A stretch of 64,000 nt of DNA, taken from positions 427,147,890 through 427,211,889 of the forward strand of contig NC_133658.1 in NCBI RefSeq assembly GCF_037893015.1, written 5' to 3'. The stretch is from Macrotis lagotis (lineage: Eukaryota > Chordata > Mammalia > Peramelemorphia > Peramelidae). A program made the position numbers and the translations under genes. Below are positions 55,322 to 64,000 of this stretch, one piece after another. A model generated the notes under the pieces. It saw only the letters and a list, made by a program, of their open reading frames with translations. It did no database searches and was not told where the DNA came from. Each line of letters opens with the position of its first letter. Positions within the stretch are counted from its first letter, which is position 1.

Positions 55322-55688
55322 TGTTCAAGCTTGAAGGACTTGCTCATTCCATCAGTGCAACAATCGGGAACAATTTTGGGCTGTCTGCAGAGGAGAGTAC
55401 CATCTGTATCCACATAAGGAGCTGTGGAGTTTGAACAAAGTACAAGGACTATTCCCTTTAATTTAGAAAAAAAACAGATAGCTTATTGTCTGATCTTGTT
55501 ACCTCTTAGACTTCTCTTTAAGGATATGATTTCTCTTTCATCACACCAAAGTTGGATCAAGGTACAACATGGAAACAAGGTAAAGACTGACAGAGTGCAT
55601 TCTGTGGGGGGAGGGGAGAGGGAAGCAAGATTGGGGGAAAATGTAAAACTCAAATAATATCTTTAATAAAAAATAAATTAAAAAAAAA
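55322..55688 (+). other. L1 3'UTR and A-rich end
   Basis: After the ORF2 stop come about 290 bases of 3'UTR, a G-rich stretch at 55604-55635 (tgtggggggaggggagaggg), and 'taataaaaaataaattaaaa' as polyadenylation signal and tail. The G-rich stretch in the 3'UTR is typical of mammalian L1. Confidence 0.8.
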
Positions 55689-55700
55689 GAAACAGGGTGA

Positions 55701-56085
55701 CCTTGTAGACCATCAGAGCCTAGGATTCTAGGCAGAACAAAAGTTTAACTTGTTAGCCTGATCATGCTCCATTGTATCTACTCCCATAGGCTAAGGTTTG
55801 ATTCCAAAATTTTCTCCTAAAATGAATAGTTTAGACTGAATTTAAATATTCCAGAGAATTACCTATTCCTTTTGCAAAAGCCTCTAAGGAAGGAGATTCC
55901 ATGGCCTCTATTGGCAAAGCATTTAAGCATTTTAAAGTACTTGGATTTGAAAAGAAACAGAAAACAACTTCAAAGATACTCAGACGCAAACATACAACAA
56001 CTTGGCTCTGACAACTCAAAAAAAAAAACTGCATGGAAAGTGAATAGATCTGAAACAAAATGAGATAAAATGGTGTCAGAGGAGA
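55701..56085. other. No gene or repeat recognised, except faint CR1/L3 debris
   Basis: 55800-55990 contains 'aaagcctctaagga' and 'gcatggaaag' words without a clear family. Confidence 0.35.
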
Positions 56086-56087
56086 TA

Positions 56088-56200
56088 AGGAATTCAATCA
56101 CTTAAACTCTTTGGGTCTCACTTTTCCCATCTATAAAATGAGGGAGTTGAAATAGAAGATCTATAAGGTCCTTCCACTGTTCTAGGACCTGATGTTGCTC
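56088..56200 (+). repeat. MIR/CORE-SINE 3' part
   Basis: 'ctttgggtctcacttttccc', 'atctataaaatgagggagtt' and 'aagatctataaggtccttcc'. Confidence 0.65.
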
Positions 56201-56269
56201 ATTCAACTTGAAGATTGTGCATATGAAATCCCCCCCAACACAGCATCCCTGACAAAGTTGTCTTCCACA

Positions 56270-56870
56270 TGAAGACTTCTTGTGATTGAGAATTCACTAC
56301 CTCCTGACCCATCCCCTTCTTTTAGACAACTCTAATTGTTAATGAGTTCCTTTTTATATTTAGCTGAAATTTATTTCTACTTATTGGTCTTACTTCTCTA
56401 TTCTGAGATCAAGGAGAACAAATTTAATATTTCTTCCTTCAGAGAAGTAAAATTAGCAATAATGCTATGCTTTCATTTTCTTTTTTCTAAGCTGAACATC
56501 CATAGTTCTTTCAACTGCTTACTGGATAGAATAATTTCACTTCCCTTTGATCTCAGATTCTCCTGGATATACTTAAGAATATTCCTAAAATGTGATATCT
56601 AAAATGGAAGGCAGTATTTCAAATGTGGTTCAATCAGGGTAGACAATAGTGGTTCAGACACTCATTTTATTTGTGAAATCTAAAATTGTATTAACTTTCT
56701 GGCTGTCAAATCATATTGTTTAATAAAATTTAGTCTATAGTACCCTAAACTAGCAGTTATCTAGTCAGGGTTCACCATTCTGTATTTTGTAGTTGATATT
56801 TTTATTAACTCATCTACAAAACTTTAGATTTATCTGTATTAAAACATAAAAATAAAAGCAGCTCTACAAT
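56270..56870 (-). mobile_element. CR1/L3 LINE 3' region, minus strand (part 1 of a split copy)
   Basis: Inverse L3 phrases in order: 'gagaattcactacctcctga', 'tagacaactctaattgttaa', 'tttctaagctgaacatccat', 'cagtatttcaaatgtggttc', 'attgtattaactttctggct' and 'tagatttatctgtattaaaa'. The copy continues at 57650 after an L1 insertion. Confidence 0.85.
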
Positions 56871-57640
56871 ACATAAGTAGCAAAGAATAGGCACAAGAGA
56901 GTTCTCAAAAGAGCAATTGAAAACTATTAATAACCACATGAAATAATGATCCAAATTATTAAAAGGAAATGGAAATGAAAACAACTGAGAGTTTTACTTC
57001 ATACCCAGCAAACTTGCAGATGACAAAAATAAGAATGGTCATTATTGGAGGGGTTGTGGAAAGACAGGTACACTAACTCATAGCTGATTTAACTGTAAAT
57101 TAAATTGCCCTTTTTAGAAAACAATTTTGGAATCATAAAAAAATGTTGAATATTTTCCTACAAAATAGATACAAAGAAAAATCATATATATGCAGAGGAT
57201 TTACAGCAGTATTTTTTGTACTAGAAAAGAACTGGAAACAAAGTAGAAGCCCAATGATTAGGGAATGTCTAAAAAAAAGTTTTAGTACATGCTGTAAAAA
57301 ATGATGAACTTGATTACTACAGAGAAACATGGGGAGTCACGAAGAACTGATGCAAAGTGAAGAAAGCAGAATGAAGAAAAATGCAGATGCAATATCAATA
57401 TAGATGGAATCATATGTATTATCAATATAAACATATGCAGTGTCAATATAAATAGAAAAAATATCAACAAAACCACTGAAATTGAATTCAACAAATTCTA
57501 GTTTGACCCCCAGAGAAGAAATATGGAAGGGTATCTCCTCAATTTGTTCTCCTATTGTTTTCCTTTTCTAGTCTGTTTCTGAGAGGGGCAAAGAGATGGA
57601 ATACATTGGAAAAGGTAAGTTATAAAAAAATAAAAATATC
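56871..57640 (+). mobile_element. L1 3' end inserted into the CR1/L3 copy
   Basis: The plus-strand order matches L1 ORF2 C-terminus: 'agaatggtcattattggagg', 'ggttgtggaaagacaggtac', 'atttacagcagtattttttg', 'agaaaagaactggaaacaaa', 'agaagaactgatgcaaagtg'. A 3'UTR and A-rich end follow. It is old and frame-broken. It separates the two parts of one L3 copy. Confidence 0.75.
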
Positions 57641-57649
57641 AATAAACTT

Positions 57650-57845
57650 TATTTTTTGAAAAAGTGTCATATTTGACTCCTTGTTCCAAATTTTCTTGGT
57701 ATTTTGATGCAATATTTCTGTATTCTAGCTTATTAACTCTGCTTTCCAATTTTGAAGAATCAGCAAATTTAATGAGCATGTCATCCACGCCTTCATCCAA
57801 ATCATTCATAAAAACAACAAACAAAAAACCCCCTTAATATAGGAC
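57650..57845 (-). mobile_element. CR1/L3 reverse transcriptase fragment (part 2 of the split copy)
   Basis: The minus strand encodes VFMNDLDEGVDDMLIKFADS, a clear version of the CR1/L3 RT motif INDLDEGI..LIKFADD, with the second catalytic Asp changed to Ser. The order relative to part 1 is right for one element. Confidence 0.85.
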
Positions 57846-57929
57846 ATTGGAAGACTAGAATCCCAAGCTAAAAAATAGGACCTCAGCAGCTTTCTGGCCT
57901 AACACTTTTCTGATATTGTGCCAGGAAAA

Positions 57930-58110
57930 GAAGAATATTTGGAGATCAGCAAATGCCAGTACTCATCTAGATTTTGCAACTTAGTCGCTATATAACCTGT
58001 GAAACTTACTTGCCTATATTCTCTGATATATAAAATGATTTGATTGGACTGGATAGTCTCTAAAATCTTACCTAACTTTAAACATTCCATTTTCCATGAT
58101 TCTAGAGTTG
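57930..58110 (+). repeat. MIR-like SINE
   Basis: 'gtcgctatataacctgtgaa', 'tctgatatataaaatgattt' and 'ctaaaatcttacctaacttt'. Confidence 0.6.
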
Positions 58111-58149
58111 CATTTAACTTTGATATTCCATGGTTAGGTTGCATGGTTA

Positions 58150-58540
58150 GGGTATAGGGGGGAAAATTGCTTTTGTATTCAGAACAAATTCAAGCCCTAT
58201 TCCTGATTTATACTACACAAATAACTATGAACTAATTCATTTAAACTCCTGCTTCCTGTCCTCTCTTCTGTAAATTGAAGCATTAGTTTTAGGTGTCTCA
58301 GGTCTACTCTATATCTCTCATTCCAAATGTTCAAAAGCCATCTGTTCAATCATTTATTTTTTTTTATCCTTTTTGCTTGCATGTTGCTATTAAATCAAGC
58401 AGGCCTATTTTCCTTTTGAAAATCAAGAAAATGTTTTCTAGATTTCCATCATTTTCTAGCTTTCATCACGTCTTTTCTAAGGTAACAATGACCATATGTA
58501 TATGCACTCACTCAGATCCCAGCCCGGTGACCTAAATTGA
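58150..58540. other. No gene recognised; faint SINE trace at 58180-58300
   Basis: 'attcagaacaaattcaagcc' and 'acaaataactatgaactaat' could be SINE debris. The rest is unassigned. Confidence 0.35.
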
Positions 58541-58679
58541 AAACACTGAGGTATTTTTTGACCATCTCTTCACTCAGTTTCCTCAAGTTTTTGCAGATTC
58601 TCAGATGAAAAACTGAGTTCACCTGCAGTTCCTATTTCCTCTTTAAAGTCCTTTTGATCAAGTTAACAGCTCCCCAGGA

Positions 58680-59556
58680 AAACATGTTCTTCTGAGTCTT
58701 CAAGTCTCCCTTCTTCAAGAGAGGCAATCTGCCTCTAGCCAAGAGCCCTTTGTTTCCATACCTAAATTTTCCTGCATGACTCTCATTTCTTTTTTCCATT
58801 TTTCTTTCTCTCTCATTTGGTATTTCAATTCTTTTTTAAACTTTTCCATAAGCTTTTGTATTTGAGTCCAATTTATAGACTGTTTTGAGTTTCCCCCGTG
58901 AGTGATTTTTCAATGATTTCTTCTTCAGACATGACATTGTTATCATTTTTGTCTATAAAGAATTTTTCTTTTGTGAGCAATCTTTTAGCTTCTATGCTCA
59001 TCTTTGTTGAGTTAGTTCTGCTCCTGGGGTATAGGGAATATAGATACAAGCTTTTATTTTTGCTGGGGCTGGGATCCTATTCCTTGTCTTTGGCCAAGAT
59101 GTTACCTATTCAGTCCAGGCCTTGCCTTTGCAGAGTTGTTTCCTCCTTTATGTCCAGGTTCTGACTTAGCAGTGATTTGTTTCTGATCTAGTCCTGTCTT
59201 TTATTCTGGTGTTCCCTGGGTTCAGACTTTGTTTGGGTTTGGGACCCTCATTGCTGGCTTACTATTTAGCTTCCTGGACCTCTGCTGTTGCCAGGCTGCC
59301 AGGACCTTGATTGCACTGAGGCTAAAAGCTTCCTGCTGGCTTTCCTGTTCTTCCACCTCCTTGGCTTTACTTCCTCCTTTCCCCCAAAGAGACAAAACTT
59401 CACTAAGGTTCCTCTATGATGTCTACTATTGAAAACTTCATTGAAGCTTCTCTTTTTCTTGGTGGGATATGTAGTTTGAATGTCAGAGTAGAGGCTTCAT
59501 TTATCAAAAGCTTTGGGAGCATGTTGGCTTCACTCCACCATCTTGGCTCCACCCAG
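58680..59556 (-). mobile_element. 5' part of an L1-type element, minus strand
   Basis: The right edge reads, on the minus strand, 'cctgggtggagccaagatgg', the L1/HAL1 5' terminus. A 5'UTR follows, and then an ORF1 N-terminus near 58930-58770 (Lys/Glu-rich, with SMSEEEIIEKSL-like and KRIEIPNERERKMEKRNESH-like reads). The 3' remainder is absent. Deletion rather than 5' truncation must have removed it. The left limit is uncertain. Confidence 0.7.
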
Positions 59557-59600
59557 GAAGTCCCTGTTTCCATATCCTAAACCATTTTCTTCTTCTTTGA

Positions 59601-59630
59601 AACCAACCACGTGACAACCAACCACGTGAC
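59601..59630. promoter_or_regulatory. Tandem pair of CACGTG E-boxes
   Basis: The 15-base unit aaccaaccacgtgac occurs twice with no gap (59601-59615, 59616-59630). CACGTG sits at 59608-59613 and 59623-59628. This is the core bound by MYC/MAX, USF and TFE-type bHLH proteins. Function is inference; the repeat itself is seen directly. Confidence 0.6.
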
Positions 59631-59639
59631 TTCCTATCT

Positions 59640-59800
59640 TAATAACCAACCTAGGGCAATAAACTAGTTATCAAAAATGATTACATTCTGATTTCACTAT
59701 GCTGTTAACTTACCATTTTCTGAGTTTCACATTCCTCAACTGTAAAATAAATTAATACCTATATAATCTATGTAACAAGGTTGTTGTAAATGCAGGTTTT
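59640..59800 (+). repeat. MIR-like SINE 3' part
   Basis: 'gtttcacattcctcaactgt', 'aaaataaattaatacctata' and 'acaaggttgttgtaaatgca'. Confidence 0.6.
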
Positions 59801-60159
59801 TGCTATCATTATCTACCTCTTTCTTATCCAAAGTCACAACCTTCAGCTGAGAGGAGCAATTAAATCCTCAAAAGTGTCCTCCAAATCTCCTAATTTCTTC
59901 TTGAGGTCTTTTAAGAAAGTAGAAACACATACTATGCTTTCTCTGGTAAAGTAATTACTTCCCACATGAACTGACAGAACTAAGAATTTGAAGAAAAGTA
60001 GTATGACATAGTGGAGAAAGAGCTGGTCTCAGAGTCCTGAGAGACATGGAATGTCTGCCAATAAAATCAAAATTCTAAACCTTATTCCTATGGCAAATTA
60101 GTTAGAATTTTGTGCATTTAAAATAATATGAAAGAATAAATAAATGACAAAGAATGAAA

Positions 60160-60260
60160 AAGAAATATTAAACATTTTCTCTAAGCACCAGAGATATAAA
60201 TACAGAAACTGAAACTTTCCTTGACCTTAAAGAGCTTATATTCCAATAGAGGAATTCCAA
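60160..60260 (+). repeat. Head of the old long repeat
   Basis: 'ctctaagcaccagagatata', then 'ttccttgaccttaaagagct' and 'tatattccaatagaggaatt'. The same head occurs near 8720-8830 and at 60955-61010. Confidence 0.5.
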
Positions 60261-60755
60261 GGAAAGGAATTTTTGGTCTACATTGTCATAGGCTTGGTAA
60301 AGACTATTCCTTTCCAAAAGCATTGGTACTGTTGATCACTGTGCTAGAGCAAGATGTGGAAAACTTGAAGTATGATAACATGCACGTGATTTACATATAC
60401 TCTAATGAAGTTCATCTACTATACATCACAGAGATGACCTTGAACCATGCTAGCAGAATTTGAGCTTTGGTAGATCTAAGTTCCTACCACATTGGAAAGG
60501 TTTCAAGTATTAGTGCTGAAGAAGACTAAATATTATCTAAGTATCAGTGTAGTTCATTGCAGAGAAGCTCATTCCTAGAGAGCTGGCCAACTACTAATGA
60601 ATTTTTTGGCCAGAGAAACTAATTAAAATGTCCATTAAGGACATCAGTTGTAGGACCCAAATCATGAAATCAAAAGACTTCTGAAGTATTGGAAAAATAT
60701 AAATGTAAGTTGAAGTATACTTAGAAGAAGACCAAGGCACAATAGTGAGATGGCT
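60261..60755. other. No gene or repeat recognised
   Basis: Unassigned sequence. Confidence 0.35.
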
Positions 60756-60759
60756 ACAA

Positions 60760-60925
60760 GCATATTGAGTACAGAAAACTTCAGAAAATTGAAGATATTT
60801 AACTTGGACAAGAGAAAACTCATGGGAGCCTGATAGCTGCCTTTGAGTATCTGTAAACTATTATACTGCAGAAGCTGTTATGTGGAAATAAAATTAAACT
60901 TATCTTGTACAACTCCAGAGAGAAC
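60760..60925 (+). mobile_element. CR1/L3 LINE 3' fragment
   Basis: 'tttaacttggacaagagaaa', 'gatagctgcctttgagtatc' and 'tgtaaactattatactgcag' follow the L3 3' order. Confidence 0.6.
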
Positions 60926-61119
60926 TAAAACTTAACCAATTTAAATCAATGGATAGGTATAAAGGACCTATTATATGCAAATCACTGTATCATGAACTAG
61001 AAACAGAAAAAATAAAATAATATATAACTTTAAATGGTATCTTAAGGTGTGAAAACAATAGACATATATTTTCATATGAGTCTCATTTCATAACATTTTG
61101 ATGCCTTCTGCCACTATCT

Positions 61120-62790
61120 CCTCCTTCACTACTATCTCACATGAAGACTTGGTCTTTCTTGCAAAGACAAACTCCTTTTACCTCTTGCTAGGAGATGAGA
61201 TCCCATTCTATCCTATTGCCAACAAATTGCCCCTTCTGTCATCCACCTCTCTCATTTATCTTTAATCTCTCCTTGACTACTTGTTCCTTTCCTATTGCCT
61301 GCAAACATATACTTGTCCTTCTCATACTCAAAAAGATCTTACCTGATCCTTCCATTTCAACTAATTATTATCGTATGTCTCTTGCCTTTTGTAGTTAAAC
61401 TCCATAAGAAGGTAGTAGGTGCCACCATTTCATTTCCTCCAACTCTTCTTAATCCTTTGCAATTCAGCTTCTAATCTAATCATTCCAATAAAACTGCTCT
61501 GAGCAAAGTTACCAGTGCTCTCCTAATTGCCAAATTCAGTGATTTTTTTTAGTCAATTCTAATTCATCTTGGACTCTTTTCAGATTTTAATATTATCATT
61601 TTTCTCTCTTTTCTTTGATACTATCTTTTCCCAAGGTTTTTGGAATACCACTCTATCCTTGTTCTCCTCCTACCTGACTGTTCCTTCTCAGTGTCCTTTT
61701 GCAGAGCATACCCATCTGCCATAGGCTTCCCACAGGGGGGTTTCTGTCCAGGGACCTCTTCTCTTCTCCCTCAATGCTACTTCATTTGGTGGTCTCATCA
61801 GTTCCCAGAGATTTATTTTTCATTTCTATGCTAATGATTCTCAAATCTCCTTAGCCAGATCTAACCTGTCAGCTGAGTTATGGACTAGCAGACATCTGAA
61901 ACTAGATATCTGAAATTGAAGTCATTATTTTTTCCCTAAACTCTTCTCCCTTCCAAACTTCCATTTTACTGTCAAGGGCTCTAGCATCTTCCCAGTTTAC
62001 ACCTAGGTATAATTTTTGACTCCTTACTATCTCTCAATCTGTCCCTCCCCACTCCTATATCTAATCTATTCCCATGACCTATTGCTTTCCACTTTGCAAC
62101 ATCCCTTGAATATGCCTCCTTCTCCTCTCTAATACAGCCAACACTCTAGTAAACTTTCATATCACCTCATGTCTGGATTATTGCAATAGCCTGCTAGGTG
62201 GTCAGCCTGCCATGAGTCTCTCCCCACTCTAATCTATCCTCCAATTACCAGTCTTCCAAAGTGACTTCCCTATATTGTAGACCTGACTATAATACTGCCA
62301 TGCTAAATAAACTTCAATGGCTCCCTATCACCTCCAGATAAAATATAGAATTCTCCATTTGGTGTTCAAAAGTCTTTACAATCCATCCTTCCTCCTTTCC
62401 TTTTCCCTTTTATGCCTTATTCCCCCTTCCACATAGTCTTTGATACAGACATTAGCCTCCTTGCTTACATGAATGAATAAGACATTCCATCTCTTGGCTC
62501 TGAACATTTTCTTTGGCTGTTTCCCATGCCAATGTTTCCCCTCCTCATTTTTCCCTTCTGACTCCTTCAAGTTTCAACTAAAATGTTACTTTCTATAATT
62601 TTTTTCCAATCTTTCTTAATTCTAGTATCCTCCACTTATTATTTTCTATTTTTCATATATATATATATATATATATATGTAACTTGTCTATACATATTTG
62701 TTTGTTTATTATCTCCCCCATTAGATTGTGAGCTCCTTGAGGGCAAAGTACTATTTAATAAATACTTATTGATTTATTGTTATCAACTTG
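61120..62790 (+). mobile_element. Long L2 LINE copy with RT remnants and 3' end
   Basis: The plus-strand read at 61747-61870 gives VQGPLLFSLNATSFGGLISS and FHFYANDSQISLARSNLS, clearly the L2 RT run 'LGPLLFS.. FYADDSQI', with the first Asp of YADD changed to Asn (61827-61838). Downstream come the usual C-terminal phrases (near 61960-62060 and 62160-62350). The terminus is 'gtgagctccttgagggcaaa', 'taataaatacttattgattt'. A (TA)n tract interrupts it at 62656-62680. It is long for L2 debris in mammals but has many frame breaks. Confidence 0.85.
62656..62680. repeat. (TA)n microsatellite in L2
   Basis: About 12 AT units. Confidence 0.9.
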
Positions 62791-63165
62791 GAGGAAGTTT
62801 AGTTCATATCCCAAGGATCTATACCTATGAGACTAGGGACTAGACCAATGATTTCATAGGTAATGTGAATTCCTATTTTCACCAATGCATGTTGGCACCT
62901 TGTCTGGAATTAAAAGATTTAAAGTATTACCTAAAAGCCAGAAAGTTAATGTTACTTTAGATAGGATCTTATCAGGAAGGTAAATGTACTCTAGACTTTT
63001 TAGGAACAGTTGCAGTTATTAGGACCAGCTGCACTCCTTGACAAGGTAAAGATTCCTGAAGGGAGAAAAGTACTTTGGGAATATGATAGAGGTGCCTACT
63101 CCTTGTAATCCTTCTCCATCAATAAGATTTATGCATACAGACTGAAATTTAAAGGTTCTATTTGT
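62791..63165. other. No gene or repeat recognised
   Basis: Unassigned sequence. Confidence 0.35.
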
Positions 63166-63167
63166 AA

Positions 63168-63300
63168 ACCTTTTATTAGATGATGAGATCCTTGAGGACA
63201 AGGGCTTTGTTGTTTTTCATTTGGGAAATACCAAGCCCTAACACAGTACACTGAAGCTGTAGGTACTTAGTAAATATTTATTGAAATGGATTGAAAATAA
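63168..63300 (+). mobile_element. L2 LINE 3' end
   Basis: 'tgatgagatccttgaggaca', 'gtaggtacttagtaaatatt' and 'tattgaaatggattg'. Confidence 0.7.
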
Positions 63301-63750
63301 GTCTCCCACCTCTCTTCTCTGTTTGGTATGAGCTTTCCTGAGGGAGATGTTCATTTTCCAAATGAGTTTTCTTATTCTGCAAGGCCAGTGATTCTACAAA
63401 TGGAGTTGAAGAAATGGAAGAATATGTAGAAACCAGATTTATGTCAGCATCTTGGCTTGACTAAAATGGGCTAGAGACATTGCAATTTCATTCTTGGTAC
63501 ATTTTCTTCCACCCTTCTTAGCTACAAAGAACTTTCATAACTATATTCCATAAGCCAAGTTGACATCCTTGGAATTTTGCTATAGTTTCTGCCTAGAACC
63601 CTCAGTGATTATGGAGAGCACGCATCTTTCATATGGCATGCCAGGATTGAAAATACACACTTAATATAACCCATGTGCTATAAAACAACAGAGTAGGAAA
63701 AAGGGGAATTGTGAAGGGCAAATTGCTCAGTACCTAGCGTGGCTTTCATG
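63301..63750. other. No gene or repeat recognised
   Basis: Unassigned sequence. Confidence 0.35.
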
Positions 63751-63754
63751 AAGT

Positions 63755-63980
63755 AATAATGGCAATAACTCACATATCTATAGCTCTTTAAGTCTTAGTA
63801 AATGTTTTCTTCACAACCTCCCTGGGAATTAGTAATCCCAAATCTAATTGACTATATTTTAAGGATGAAGAGAGTAGGTTAGAGGAGTGAAGTGACTCAC
63901 CCAGTCTTAAAAATGAAAGCCTAGATTCCACCTTCAGGCCTCCTGACTCCAAGACATTGGCTCTTTTTGTTTTGTTATAA
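63755..63980 (-). repeat. CORE-SINE, minus strand
   Basis: 'ctatagctctttaagtctta', 'ttttaaggatgaagagagta', 'gaagtgactcacccagtctt' and 'gcctcctgactccaagacat' are the inverse of 3' part, CORE and head. Confidence 0.7.
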
Positions 63981-64000
63981 AACAAGCATTTCCAAAACAT

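Larger units (their letters stand above)
48936..55688 (+). mobile_element. Full-length L1 retrotransposon with target duplication
   Basis: The element is about 6.75 kb and keeps the whole L1 plan: 5'UTR (48936-49705), ORF1 (49706-50717), a long spacer (50718-51513), ORF2 (51514-55321), and a 3'UTR with a G-rich tract and an A-rich end. A perfect 12-bp target duplication, gaaacagggtga, lies at 48924-48935 and 55689-55700. ORF1 carries one 4-base duplication and ORF2 several stops and frame changes, so it cannot move on its own. No other repeat is nested in it. It is clearly younger than the other L1 copies in the window. Confidence 0.95.

Noticed and set aside
1-64000. CRISPR arrays, bacterial operons, riboswitches, rho-independent terminators
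   Set aside because: Repeat types and composition are those of a mammalian nuclear genome. No regularly spaced short repeats with unique spacers were seen.

Overview
The window looks like repeat-rich, gene-poor nuclear DNA of a marsupial, most likely an Australian (dasyurid-like) species. The evidence is the many copies of a tRNA-derived SINE that starts ggggcggctaggtggc and ends in a gccttgcaaaaa tail (WSINE1-like). SINEs with a BovB/RTE-type tail (MAR1-like) and both L1 and 'half-L1' (HAL1) retrotransposons point the same way. The base composition is AT-rich and CpG-poor. I find no convincing host protein-coding exon, rRNA or tRNA gene, CRISPR array or prokaryotic feature. The long open frames are LINE proteins, low-complexity tracts or chance frames without an ATG. 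The species call is inference from repeat types alone.

Layout. 1-3.1 kb holds the end of an old long interspersed repeat, a SINE, and two L1 3' ends meeting head to head. 3.2-8 kb holds a CR1/L3 piece, a second copy of the old long repeat, and inside it a full-length HAL1 (4870-7846) with a perfect 14-bp target duplication and two SINEs nested in it. 8-14 kb holds SINEs, a small hAT-like element and large CT and GGAA microsatellites. 14.06-17.5 kb holds two stacked minus-strand L1 copies. 17.6-21 kb is mostly single-copy sequence. 21-26.4 kb is a minus-strand composite of two HAL1 copies and L1 pieces. 26.4-48.9 kb is old repeat debris (L2, CR1/L3, MIR/CORE-SINE, MAR1-like SINE, one probable solo LTR, a second hAT-like element) between single-copy blocks. 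48.94-55.69 kb is a full-length plus-strand L1 with 5'UTR, ORF1, ORF2, 3'UTR and a perfect 12-bp target duplication. 55.7-60 kb holds an old CR1/L3 copy split by an L1 insertion and a minus-strand L1 5' end. 61.1-62.8 kb is a long L2 copy with recognisable reverse transcriptase sequence.

No set of genes works together here. What the window records is the order of insertions: L2, CR1/L3 and MIR/CORE-SINEs are oldest, then the long old repeat, then hAT, MAR1-like SINEs and HAL1/L1, then the WSINE1-like SINEs. The best leads are the L1's unusually long polypurine spacer between its ORFs, which resembles the HAL1 3' region; the odd head-to-head and chimeric L1/HAL1 junctions; a divergent SINE variant; a perfect tandem pair of CACGTG E-boxes; an unassigned 1.4-kb-spaced direct duplication; and several single-copy blocks that could be conserved regulatory DNA. 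All boundaries without a stated target duplication are approximate, since they were read by eye.
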